NCBI RefSeq assembly: GCF_030408835.1
Contig: NZ_CP047357.1
Location: 2,728,001-2,792,000, forward strand
DNA length: 64,000 nt
Origin: Corynebacterium freneyi
Lineage (GTDB): Bacteria > Actinomycetota > Actinomycetes > Mycobacteriales > Mycobacteriaceae
Direction of reading: 5' to 3'
Below, piece by piece: positions 27,765 through 35,861 of the stretch. The notes under the pieces were generated by a model. That model was not told the DNA's origin, searched no databases, and saw only the letters and a program-made list of their open reading frames with translations. Position numbers and translations under genes: made by a program. The stretch's first letter is position 1, and every line of letters starts with the position of its first letter.

Positions 27765-29830
27765 CGCGCAGCCTCCTCGATGTTGCCGTTGATCTGCCGG
27801 ATCCAGCCGCCCTGGAACTCCTGATCCAGGCCGCCGGCCGGGATTTGCTTCTGCGGGCCGACCGGGTAGCCGAACGGACCGTTCTCCCAGCCGGTGGAGC
27901 CCCAATGGTCGGAGATGTCGCCGGCGGGGACGCCGTGCGCACCGGATTCCGGGGACCAATAGATGGCGCCGTGTTCGAAGCGCTGGAACTTGCCGTCGCG
28001 CAGATCCATTTCGCCGCTCACGGGGAAGCCCATCGCGCCCTCGGGGCCGCCGCCGGCGCGGTAGGCGGCGCCGATCGCGCCGAGCACGATCTGCGGCGCA
28101 CCGTTGGCCGACTTGACGATCTGCCCGCCCTGGAAGTCCTGGACGACGCCGCCGGGGATGTCGCGGCGGTCGGACGTCGGGTAGCCGAGGCGGCCCTTCT
28201 CCCAGCCTTCGTCGCCCCAGAGGTTCATGAAGTCGCCCATGACCAGGTGCGCGCCGGTTTCCTGGGTCCAGTAGATGGAGCCGTGCTCGAAGTGGACGAA
28301 GCGGCCGTCGCCGTCGGGCGTGGACATTTCGCTGGTCGTGGGGTAGCCCAGCGGCGACGACGGTCCACCGACCTCGTGGTAGCGGGCGCCGATGCGGCCC
28401 CACACGAACTGGGCACCGGTGCGCGGGTGCCAGTAGGCGCGGCCGTTGGTCAGGTCCTGCGCGCGGCCCCCGTCGGCGGTTTCGTATTCGGGCGACAGGC
28501 AGGTGCCCAGGTTGTCGAAGCCCTTGATGCGCTCGGCGATGTCTCCGCCGATGACGCAGTTGGCGCCGCGGTCGTCGTCGGAAAGCTGCAGGGCGTCGGC
28601 GAGCTGCGGCCAGGCCTGGTTCATCTCGAACTGCCAGTACGGCCAGGAGTGGGTGCCGGAGTCGCGGATCTTCAGCGTGACGGGGACGTTGGCGGCGCGG
28701 GCGCGCTGGGCGAACGTCTCGGTGGTCATGCGGGAGATGACTTCCAGGCCGAAGCCGGCGGTGTTGGCGGGCAGGCCGGGGAAGTCCGCAGACGGCTCGT
28801 CCCATTCGCCGGTGTTGCCGCTGCCGGCGGAGGCGTACAGCGAGATGCCCTTGAGCTTGTCGACGTTGGACTTCGGGTCGTTTTCCTTCCAGCGCGGCGA
28901 GTCGACCGGCCCCCACATCTTGGTGGCGTCGTAGCCGCTGGCTTCGCGCATGGCCTGGCCGATGGCGGCGGGCATGCCGCGGGAGGCGGTGTCCAGGTAG
29001 CCGGAGAAGCTGCCGGCGAAGCGGAACAGCTCGGGGTGGTGGGAGGCGAGGTTGAACGCGGCGGTGCCGCCCATGGACAGGCCGACGACGGCGCGGTCCT
29101 CGTTGGCGCGCCAGCCTTCGCGCAGGACGGGGACGAGTTCGTCGATCAGGAAGGTTTCCCACTGGTAGTTCTTGCCGTTGTCGGGCTCGTTCCAGTCGGT
29201 GTAGAACGACGATTCGCCGCCGATGGGCATGGCCACGATGACGTTCTTGTCGGCGTAGTAGCGCTCGATGTTGGTTTCGAGGGTCCAGCCGTTCCAGTCG
29301 TCGCGGGCGCGCATGCCGTCGAGGTGCCAGATGGTCGGGAAGGTGCGGTCGGGGTCGCGGTTCCAGTCGCGGGGCAGCAGCAGGTCGACCTTGACGGGTT
29401 CGCCGGGCATGGCGGCGGAGTTGATGTGCAGCATGACGCGGCGTTCGGTGAGCCACTGCACCTTTTCCACCGAGACGTCGCCGGGCAGGTTCGGCAGGTT
29501 CTGTTCGGTTTCGCGGATGGGCGACGGCTGGCCGTTGGCGCCGGGCACGGGGGTCCACAGGGAGGACTGCAGCGGCTGGGCGGTCTCGTCGTCGGCGGTG
29601 CTTGACGACGTCGCGTCTTCTTCCCCGGCGGCGGGGTCGGCGGGTGCGGTGTCGTCGGCGGGCGTCGACGTGCTCGTCGCGGGGGCGGAGGTGCCGGTGT
29701 CGTCGGCCGCGGGCTCCGCGGGGGACGCCGTGGCCGGCGCTCCGGTGAGCGTCATGGCCAGCGGGATCGCCGTGAGGGCGGCGAGCACCCGGGTCCAGCG
29801 GCCCCGGGGGGAGTGTGCGGTATCTCGCAT
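27761..29830 (-). CDS. cop1: Corynomycolyltransferase Cop1/MytA with LGFP repeats
   Basis: A 689-residue secreted enzyme that transfers corynomycolates from trehalose monomycolate to arabinogalactan or another trehalose monomycolate. A signal peptide (cut near ATAS) is followed by a Ser/Thr/Ala/Asp-rich spacer to about residue 75, then an antigen-85/esterase-D domain with the nucleophile in VVGLSMGGTAAF (about 250) and the His in DSGTHSWPYWQF. From about residue 430 four LGFP repeats run to the end (such as GSIYWTQETGAHLVMGDF and PLGYPTTSE), a module that anchors proteins to the wall core. Length and layout match PS1/Cop1 (cg3182). Start ATG at 29830 after AAGGGGAAG. A dispersed word lies in the spacer. 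Confidence 0.94.
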   Translation of the reverse strand: MRDTAHSPRGRWTRVLAALTAIPLAMTLTGAPATASPAEPAADDTGTSAPATSTSTPADDTAPADPAAGEEDATSSSTADDETAQPLQSSLWTPVPGANGQPSPIRETEQNLPNLPGDVSVEKVQWLTERRVMLHINSAAMPGEPVKVDLLLPRDWNRDPDRTFPTIWHLDGMRARDDWNGWTLETNIERYYADKNVIVAMPIGGESSFYTDWNEPDNGKNYQWETFLIDELVPVLREGWRANEDRAVVGLSMGGTAAFNLASHHPELFRFAGSFSGYLDTASRGMPAAIGQAMREASGYDATKMWGPVDSPRWKENDPKSNVDKLKGISLYASAGSGNTGEWDEPSADFPGLPANTAGFGLEVISRMTTETFAQRARAANVPVTLKIRDSGTHSWPYWQFEMNQAWPQLADALQLSDDDRGANCVIGGDIAERIKGFDNLGTCLSPEYETADGGRAQDLTNGRAYWHPRTGAQFVWGRIGARYHEVGGPSSPLGYPTTSEMSTPDGDGRFVHFEHGSIYWTQETGAHLVMGDFMNLWGDEGWEKGRLGYPTSDRRDIPGGVVQDFQGGQIVKSANGAPQIVLGAIGAAYRAGGGPEGAMGFPVSGEMDLRDGKFQRFEHGAIYWSPESGAHGVPAGDISDHWGSTGWENGPFGYPVGPQKQIPAGGLDQEFQGGWIRQINGNIEEAAR

Positions 29831-30061
29831 GATGAGGGCTTCCCCTTACAAGTAAACGTGTCGTCTGAGGTCGTGTCCGCCGTTGGTGCGCGGGTGCGCG
29901 CGTCGGGCGGGTGCCGTGCGCGGCCGTCACCGCGCGTCGCCGTGGCGGCCGTTCGGCGTTCGCCGTCCGGGAGTTCCCCTCTCCCGGCGGGCGGTCGCGT
30001 CGCGGCCTCCGCTTCGACCTTGATTCTTACCCGGGCGCGGGTCGCATTCCTGCGCGACGCG

Positions 30062-30094
30062 CCCTAAAGCTCAGGCTTAAGTTCAACTTTAGGG
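30062..30094. promoter_or_regulatory. Inverted repeat CCCTAAAG/CTTTAGGG upstream of cop1
   Basis: A perfect eight-base inverted repeat with a 17-base spacer, the most AT-rich part of this gap, about 230 bases before the cop1 start. It could be an operator or part of the promoter region. Regulator unknown. Confidence 0.35.
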
Positions 30095-30134
30095 TTTGGG
30101 GCGGCAAAACTCCACGTGGCCGTCCGGCGCCGCC

Positions 30135-30219
30135 CCCGACGGGCAGCACATTCGACGAGTGTGCACGGCAGCCCCCATGCCGCACACTCGTGGCCTCCCG
30201 ACGGGCAGCACATTCGACG
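30135..30219. repeat. 23-base direct repeats flanking a hairpin
   Basis: Two identical 23-base copies (30135-30157 and 30197-30219; core GACGGGCAGCACATTCGACG) lie 62 bases apart. Between them, ACGAGTGTGC (30155-30164) pairs with GCACACTCGT (30182-30191), with an inner GGCA/TGCC pairing. The 3' end of the first copy enters the hairpin's left arm. Confidence 0.65.
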
Positions 30220-30246
30220 GACGTCGTCACGCACGCCCGGACACGC

Positions 30247-30280
30247 GAAAACCCGCCCCGACACATGGTCGGAGCGGGCT
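30247..30280 (-). terminator. Intrinsic terminator after mytB
   Basis: On the minus strand CCCGCTCCGAC pairs with GTCGGGGCGGG with one mismatch, followed by TTTT. It lies about 70 bases after the mytB stop. Confidence 0.8.
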
Positions 30281-30348
30281 TCGATGCGCTCTTCTCTCCC
30301 GGCCCGCCGTCGCACACGAGGAGCGGCGCGACGACTGCCGGCGGGAGA

Positions 30349-31383
30349 CTAAACCCCCAGGGCCGCCTTGATGTGCGGGCGGGCCTTGGCCAGGTCCTGC
30401 TCCCACAGCGACCAGGCGTGGATGCCATCCGGGCTGTAGTGCATGATCGGATCCAGGCCGAAGGCGCGGGCCTCCCCCTCGAACGCCACGGTCGAGGCGC
30501 GGGACAGCCCCTCCAGGGCGATGCCCATGCCGATCTGCGGCAGTTCGGACGGTGCCCCCAGAAGCGCTTCCGGCGAGCTCCAGTGCGACGGGTACCCGTT
30601 GGCCGAGGCGATGAACATCGGCAGACCGCGCATCTTGTGCAGGTTCATGGACGGATCGTTGCGGACGTGGCCCGGGGTCGGGACGCCCGGAGGGCCCCAC
30701 ATCGCGGTCGGCTCGTAACCCTGGTCGATCTGCGAGCCGGCGATGGCCGTGGACATCACCGGGTTGGAGACCTGGAAGTAGCCGGAGAAGACGGACACCT
30801 GCTTGAACTGGTCGCGGTGGTTGTACGCCAGCGACATCGCGGCGGAACCGCCCATGGACAGACCGGCGACGGCGTTGTTGTCGCGGCGGGTCTGGAAGTG
30901 CTGCTCGAGGTAGACCGGCAGTTCCTGGGTCAGGAAGGTCTCCCACTTGTAGTTGCGGATCTCGCCCTTGGAGTTGACGGCCGGGCGGTTCCAGTCGGTG
31001 TAGAACGACGCTTCGCCGCCGACCGGGATGGCCAGGGTGAGGTTGTCGTGTTCGAACAGGCGCGGCGCGTTGGCGGTCCAGACGTACTCGGACCAGTCGT
31101 CGCGGGCGCGCAGGCCGTCGAGGAGGTACAGGCCGGGGCTGTTGGGGTGGATGCCCGGGCGGACGTGGACGGTGATGTCCTTGCCCATGGCTTCGGAGTA
31201 CACCCTGCAGTACTGCACCCAGTAGTTGTAGGTGTCCCATTCGCAGCCGGGGCGCAGCCAGCCGCGGTGGGCGTTGGCCTCTTCCGGGGCGGCGAACTGC
31301 ATCATGCCGAAGATGGTGGCCACGGCGACCATCGCGGCGACGATCTTGGCCTTCCACCCACGAGCAATTGCGGTGAAGCTCAT
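30349..31383 (-). CDS. mytB: Corynomycolyltransferase MytB (Cmt2-like)
   Basis: A 344-residue secreted mycolyltransferase without LGFP repeats. A signal peptide (WKAKIVAAMVAVATIFGMM, cut near ANA) precedes the esterase-D/antigen-85 domain. The nucleophile is in AVAGLSMGGSAAMSL (about residue 177) and the His in YSPDGIHAWSLWEQ near the end; the family opener LLDGLRARDDWS is present. Two Cys in the N-terminal region (PGCEWDTY, VQYCRVY) may be bonded. I chose the ATG at 31383 with GAGGAG five bases upstream. It matches C. glutamicum cg3186 by position between cop1 and ubiA. It has its own terminator and probably its own promoter, where a possible MtrA site lies. Confidence 0.9.
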   Translation of the reverse strand: MSFTAIARGWKAKIVAAMVAVATIFGMMQFAAPEEANAHRGWLRPGCEWDTYNYWVQYCRVYSEAMGKDITVHVRPGIHPNSPGLYLLDGLRARDDWSEYVWTANAPRLFEHDNLTLAIPVGGEASFYTDWNRPAVNSKGEIRNYKWETFLTQELPVYLEQHFQTRRDNNAVAGLSMGGSAAMSLAYNHRDQFKQVSVFSGYFQVSNPVMSTAIAGSQIDQGYEPTAMWGPPGVPTPGHVRNDPSMNLHKMRGLPMFIASANGYPSHWSSPEALLGAPSELPQIGMGIALEGLSRASTVAFEGEARAFGLDPIMHYSPDGIHAWSLWEQDLAKARPHIKAALGV

Positions 31384-31521
31384 GTTTCTCCTCGTTGACG
31401 TTTCAGTCTGCCCGCCGCACCGCGAAGCAATCCGGTGTTCCGCGTCGGGTCGAGCCTGCGGGGATACCGGGAAATTCGGGGTGGGGCGCACTTTCCGATG
31501 GGTTCATCGGGCACGTGGCCG

Positions 31522-31538
31522 ATAACGTTACCGTTCCG
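31522..31538. promoter_or_regulatory. Possible MtrA box upstream of mytB
   Basis: ATAACG, five bases, then GTTCCG: two hexamers in direct repeat with 11-base periodicity, one base away from the GTNACG-type MtrA half-site in the second copy. It lies about 140 bases before the mytB start. Weak on its own; it gains from similar sites near other wall genes here. Confidence 0.25.
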
Positions 31539-31685
31539 CGACCATTTCTCAAACCGTTATCAGGGGTCTTTCATGCGGCGTCCCCCCGCCGGGTGTCCCG
31601 GATTGGTTCGCGGGGCAACGTTTCCCGTGTTCATGCTTGACGACGAGCACAGGAGCGTATCGCCGACCACCGGTGCGACGGCATG

Positions 31686-31731
31686 AAAAAGTGGCCGCGA
31701 CCACCGTCTGCGAGACGAAGGTCACGGCCAC
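31686..31731 (-). terminator. Intrinsic terminator after ubiA
   Basis: GTGGCCGCGACC and GGTCACGGCCAC form a 12-base stem with one mismatch. On the minus strand it ends in TTTTT. It lies about 70 bases after the ubiA stop. Confidence 0.8.
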
Positions 31732-31799
31732 CGTCGGCGCCGGATGTCCGTCGGCGTCGGGTGATCGGCGGCGCCGGAAGTTCCACGACGCCGGATGCT

Positions 31800-32861
31800 C
31801 TACAGCATGGGCACGGCGTACACAGCGATTCCGATGGAGATGATCCACAGCAGCGCCAGCGCCTGCAGCGCCCGGTCGTGCAGGGCGATCTCGTCGGGGC
31901 TGCCGGCGGTGCCGCGGTCGACGTCGGCGGCGTAGCGCAGGATCGCGACGGTGAACGGGACCATGGAGATCTGGTACCAAACGGCGGCGGTGCCGCCGGC
32001 GCGGTTGCCCATCTCGAAGCCCCACAGGGAGTACGCCAGCACGACGGCGGTGGCGGACAGGGTCCACACGAAGCGCAGGTACGTGGCGGTGTAGCCCTCG
32101 AGGGACTTGCGGATCTTCTTCTGCGACCGCTGGGCCAGCAGCAGTTCGGCGTAGCGCTTGCCGGCGGCCATGAACAGTGAGCCGAACGCCGCGACGAGCA
32201 GGAACCACTGGGACAGTACGATCGACGCCGCCACGCCGCCGGCCATCGCGCGCAGCATGAATCCGGAGCTGACCAGGGCGATGTCGATCACCGGCTGGTG
32301 CTTCCAGCCGAAGCAGTAGCCCAGCTGCAGCGCGATGTACGTGGAGACCACGATGGCCAGACCCGGGCCGGACGACGCCGTGAAGGACAGGCCGACGGCG
32401 GCGACGATGAGGACCACCGCCATGACGTAGGCCATGGTCACCGGCAGCACGCCAGCGGCGATGGGGCGGAAGCGCTTGGTCGGGTGGGCGCGGTCGGCCT
32501 CTACGTCGCGGGCGTCGTTGATCAGGTAGATCGACGACGCCGCCAGGCAGAACACGATGAAGGCGATGAGCACGTCGATGAGCGTGCGGGTGTCGGTCAA
32601 CGCCTCGGCGCCGGCTGCGGCGGGTGCGGCGATGACCAGGACGTTCTTCACCCACTGCTTGGGGCGCAGCGCCTTGTACATGCCGTCGAGCAGGTTCTTC
32701 GGCGGTTGCCCCTGCGGGTGCGAGGGCTCGTCGATGCCGTAGGTGTGCGGCTCGGAACCCAGATTCAGGCCGTCGCGGCGGTCATCGCGCACGGCACCGC
32801 CGGCGGCCCGTTCGGCGTCGGCCGCCGCCGGATCGGGATTGTTCACGCGGTCGTCGGTCAC
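31800..32861 (-). CDS. ubiA: Decaprenyl-phosphate phosphoribosyltransferase (UbiA family)
   Basis: A 353-residue integral membrane enzyme that transfers 5-phosphoribose from PRPP to decaprenyl phosphate, the first step to the arabinose donor DPA used for arabinogalactan. The first Asp-rich motif is YLINDARDVEADRAHPTKRFRP (NDxxDxxxD, about residue 114). About nine membrane segments follow a 60-residue hydrophilic N-terminal tail, longer than in Rv3806c. Start ATG at 32861, overlapping the PAP2 stop by four bases (ATGA). It matches Rv3806c and cg3187. The terminator after it marks the end of the glfT2-PAP2-ubiA operon. Confidence 0.93.
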   Translation of the reverse strand: MTDDRVNNPDPAAADAERAAGGAVRDDRRDGLNLGSEPHTYGIDEPSHPQGQPPKNLLDGMYKALRPKQWVKNVLVIAAPAAAGAEALTDTRTLIDVLIAFIVFCLAASSIYLINDARDVEADRAHPTKRFRPIAAGVLPVTMAYVMAVVLIVAAVGLSFTASSGPGLAIVVSTYIALQLGYCFGWKHQPVIDIALVSSGFMLRAMAGGVAASIVLSQWFLLVAAFGSLFMAAGKRYAELLLAQRSQKKIRKSLEGYTATYLRFVWTLSATAVVLAYSLWGFEMGNRAGGTAAVWYQISMVPFTVAILRYAADVDRGTAGSPDEIALHDRALQALALLWIISIGIAVYAVPML

Positions 32862-33520
32862 TTGGCTGTCCTTCCGTCTGCGGCGGTCGCCGCCCGGTCC
32901 CCGTCGCCGGGGTCCCCGAGGATTTTGTCCGTGATTGTCGCCGTCGTCCAGCCGAGGGCCGCCCCGGCGAGAACGTCCGTCGGATAGTGCACTCCGAGCA
33001 CCAGCCGCGACAGCATGATCGCGGGCACCCCCGCCAGTGGCGCGGGGCCGAAGCCCATGCGCGACATTGCGACGAGTGCGGCGGTGGTCGAGGTGGCGTG
33101 GGACGACGGGAAGCTCAGCTTCGACGGGGTGCCCACGCCGACCCGGACGCCCGGGTGGTGGGGCCGCTTGCGGCGCACGATGCGCTTGATGACCACCGAC
33201 GCGGCGTGCGACGTGAACGCGGAGACGCCCACGACGGCCCAGCCCCGGCGACGCTCGGCGTCGACGGCCGCGCCGAGGGCGGCCAGCCCCATCCAGCCGG
33301 CGGCGTGCTCGCCGAAGAAGCTCATGGCTTTCGCCGCCGGCAGCACGCCGGGCACGTCGGTGATGGTGTCCTGGATGGACTTCAACAAAGCCACTTCACC
33401 GGTGACGGGCGGGATGATCACGGTGTCGTCTGCGTCCACGCCCACTGCATCGGCCGTCCCGACGGCACCGTTACCCCGGTGCGCACCCGGATGGCGGACG
33501 CTACTGCTGTTCGAAGACAT
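32858..33520 (-). CDS. PAP2-type phosphatase of the arabinan donor pathway
   Basis: A 220-residue membrane phosphatase. All three PAP2 motifs are present: KRIVRRKRP, the FPSSHAT motif and SRLVLGVHYPTDVLAG. By position (Rv3807c, between glfT2 and ubiA) it is the likely decaprenylphosphoryl-5-phosphoribose phosphatase, acting directly after UbiA. About five membrane segments. It overlaps glfT2 by 20 bases upstream and ubiA by four downstream, so the three are translated together. Specific substrate is inferred from context. Confidence 0.85.
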   Translation of the reverse strand: MSSNSSSVRHPGAHRGNGAVGTADAVGVDADDTVIIPPVTGEVALLKSIQDTITDVPGVLPAAKAMSFFGEHAAGWMGLAALGAAVDAERRRGWAVVGVSAFTSHAASVVIKRIVRRKRPHHPGVRVGVGTPSKLSFPSSHATSTTAALVAMSRMGFGPAPLAGVPAIMLSRLVLGVHYPTDVLAGAALGWTTATITDKILGDPGDGDRAATAADGRTAK

Positions 33521-35552
33521 CGGCCCACCTCTCGCGGCTGGTCAACTCGGGGTGCGCGTCACGGTAGCGGCGGCGCATCTCGTCGAAGCGCTCGGCGACC
33601 TGCTTCTGCAGCGCACGCGATTCACCGAGCAGCTTCTTCGCCTTGTCCCGGTCGCGCTGGCGGAACACCACGCCGCGGCCGTCGGCCGTGGTCACGGTCG
33701 CGCCGTCGACGCGGGAGAGGGAGAACCAGCGCGCCTCGAGGGGCGACAGATTCGCCTGCGGGGTCTCGTGGTGCACCGGATCGTGCGGGCGCAGGCTGTG
33801 CAGCAGACCCTTGGCAAGCCACACGGACTTTTTCAGCGGAGCGAGGCGGCCGCCGATGTCCTTGACCGGCACTCCCGGGATGCCGCTGGGCCGGGGCAGG
33901 TCGCCGGCGGTGGGCAGCACCCGGGCGTCGGGGAAGTCCTTGCGCAGGGCGTTGATCCGCGGCAGGGAGGTCTCCAAGATGTCGAACAGCCGCTCGGGGC
34001 CGGCGAGGAAGTCCTTCATCGCCTCGTTCTGGATGGCGACGGTGGAGTACTCGAGGCACAGCAGATGCTTGGCGGTGGCCTTCTGCATCGACCGCACGAT
34101 GCCGTCGACCGACCCGTCGTGTTCGAGCGCGGCGACGATGAGTCGGTTGCGCAGGTGGAAGTAGGCCTGCCAGTCGATGGCGTCGTCCTTGTCGGACCAG
34201 GCCATGTGCCAGATGGCGATGCCGGGCCAGGTGGCGGTCGGGTAGCCGTGCCTGCCCGCGCGCAGGCCGTACTCGGCGTCGTCCCACTTGATGAACAGGG
34301 GCAGCGGCTGGCCGATCTCCTGCGCGACGACGCGCGGGATCAGGCACATCCACCAGCCGTTGTAATCGACGTCGATGCGGCGATGCAGGTCCTTGGAGTC
34401 GATGGTCTCGCCGGTGGCGTTGACGCCGTGCTCGCCGCGGTCGCGCAGCGGATGGGCGTGGAAGTCGTGGTCGTAGTGGACGTGCGGGGCCGAGGTCCAC
34501 ATGAAGTCGTGGCGGCCGACTATTTCGCCCATTGAATGCAGGTGACTGCGTTCCTGCAGGTTGAGCATCTGCCCGCCGACGAGCATCGGGGACTTGGCGA
34601 AGCGCCCGACGGCGACGGCGCGCAGGATCGAATCGGGCTCGATGGCGATGTCGTCGTCCATGTAAAGGATGAACGGGCTGTCGGTGGCGCGCTCCGGATC
34701 GGAGTCGGAGCCGCCGAGGGCCTCGTACATGATGCGCGAGTAGCCGCCCGAGCCGCCCAGGTTGCCCTGCGGGAACATGCGCAGGCGGTCACCGAAGTGC
34801 CGGGCGACGGCCGGGAAGCCGGGCTCGTCGGCGGGGTGGCGGGTGCCCTGGTCGGGCATGAGCACCGCGTCGATGATGCCGTCGACCTTGGGGTCGGAGG
34901 ACAGCGCCTCCAGTGCGGCGACGGCGTCTTCGGGGCGGTTGAAGGTGGGGATGCCCACGGTCACGCGGGCTTCGGGCGCCGGGTGCACGGATCCGTCGGG
35001 GTAAGTCTGGTCCGGCGCGGCGATGGGCGACCACCACGCGGCGGAGTGCACCGTGACGTCGGTTTCGCAGGTCAGGTCGAACCAGATCCAGCCGCCGTCC
35101 TCGAAGGGGGCGAGGGAGACGGGGATTTCCACGATCGACCGCTCCCCCGGGTTCGCGGGGTCGCCGGCGAGTCGGCCGGTCACGGCGATGCGGCTGCCGT
35201 CGATCTTGGAGCGGTACACGTCGACGCGGGCGACGCCCGACAGTTCGATGCGCAGGATGACCTCCTGCAACGACGTCCAGCGGCGCCAATAGCTGGCGGG
35301 GAAGGCGTTGAAGTAGGTCTCGAAGCTGACTTCGTCGCCGGCGGTGACGGAGGCTTCGGTCCGCGACGCCGCGACGACGCGGGCGGCGTTCGTTTCCGGT
35401 TCGACGAGGTACAGGGACCGCACATCACGCGGCTCGCCCGGCTTGGGAAGCAGAATCCGCTGCAGTCTTTCGACGGCGAGGCTTCCGGTCTGGACGTCTG
35501 TGCTCATGGGGGGCATCACGGCTTTCGGGTCGACTCGTAACTGGTCGGTCAC
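33501..35552 (-). CDS. glfT2: Galactofuranosyltransferase GlfT2
   Basis: A 683-residue GT-A type processive enzyme that polymerises galactan with alternating beta-1,5 and beta-1,6 galactofuranose from UDP-Galf. An N-terminal beta-barrel (about 1-170) precedes the catalytic domain. The metal-binding DDD is in LYMDDDIAIEP (about residue 299), the catalytic WDDAEYGLR lies near 424, and the His ligand is in IWHMAW. A long helical C-terminal domain follows. Start is uncertain: the GTG at 35552 is preceded by TACTAT as a possible leaderless promoter, but an ATG at 35516 with GAAAG upstream, or at 35507, is possible. Orthologue of Rv3808c. First gene of the glfT2-PAP2-ubiA operon. Confidence 0.94.
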   Translation of the reverse strand: MTDQLRVDPKAVMPPMSTDVQTGSLAVERLQRILLPKPGEPRDVRSLYLVEPETNAARVVAASRTEASVTAGDEVSFETYFNAFPASYWRRWTSLQEVILRIELSGVARVDVYRSKIDGSRIAVTGRLAGDPANPGERSIVEIPVSLAPFEDGGWIWFDLTCETDVTVHSAAWWSPIAAPDQTYPDGSVHPAPEARVTVGIPTFNRPEDAVAALEALSSDPKVDGIIDAVLMPDQGTRHPADEPGFPAVARHFGDRLRMFPQGNLGGSGGYSRIMYEALGGSDSDPERATDSPFILYMDDDIAIEPDSILRAVAVGRFAKSPMLVGGQMLNLQERSHLHSMGEIVGRHDFMWTSAPHVHYDHDFHAHPLRDRGEHGVNATGETIDSKDLHRRIDVDYNGWWMCLIPRVVAQEIGQPLPLFIKWDDAEYGLRAGRHGYPTATWPGIAIWHMAWSDKDDAIDWQAYFHLRNRLIVAALEHDGSVDGIVRSMQKATAKHLLCLEYSTVAIQNEAMKDFLAGPERLFDILETSLPRINALRKDFPDARVLPTAGDLPRPSGIPGVPVKDIGGRLAPLKKSVWLAKGLLHSLRPHDPVHHETPQANLSPLEARWFSLSRVDGATVTTADGRGVVFRQRDRDKAKKLLGESRALQKQVAERFDEMRRRYRDAHPELTSRERWADVFEQQ

Positions 35553-35861
35553 TTACCCCGAATAGTAACGGCGGCGCCGGTGGCCGTCGGCATTGACGGG
35601 CCGCGGGGCGCGGTGATGGCGGTCATGTCCACATCGGGGGGCTGGCTCGCCCCTCCGCCGCACCACCCGCCGCCGGACACCCCCGGGCCGGCCCGGAGAC
35701 GAGAAACGGCGTTTCACCGCGCCTTTCACGGACAGCCGCAATCGATCGACGAAACCTTTCACGGAAACGTGACGCGGCGAGCTGACAATCAACAGCCACA
35801 CGAGTAACATTCGCCCCACCAATGCCGTTTCGTCTCATTTTTCTCAGTTTGGAGTGCTCTC
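35553..35861. other. Divergent control region between glfT2 and amidase gene
   Basis: 309 bases with promoters in both directions. It contains two CCTTTCACGGA direct repeats 33 bases apart and, about 50 bases before the amidase start, GTAACATT (35804-35811), a word found twice upstream of the paralogous amidase. No gene seen. Confidence 0.5.
35722..35765. promoter_or_regulatory. Direct repeats CCTTTCACGGA
   Basis: Two perfect 11-base copies at 35722-35732 and 35755-35765, start to start 33 bases, about three helical turns. A third partial copy (GTTTCACCG) begins at 35711. Same-face spacing suggests a dimeric or cooperative binding protein. Confidence 0.4.

Larger units (their letters stand above)
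29831..30348. other. Intergenic region between the two mycolyltransferase genes
   Basis: 518 bases upstream of cop1 and downstream of mytB. Reading from cop1: a GC-rich leader, an AT-rich inverted repeat at 30062-30094, a direct repeat-hairpin-direct repeat element at 30135-30219, and the mytB terminator at about 30247-30280. No gene seen. Confidence 0.55.
31384..31799. other. Intergenic region between mytB and ubiA
   Basis: 416 bases. The right part holds the ubiA terminator (31686-31731) and a dispersed word at 31635-31645. The left-middle part is AT-richer and carries GATAACG (31521-31527) and its inverted copy CGTTATC (31555-31561), near which the mytB promoter should lie. No gene seen. 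Confidence 0.5.
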
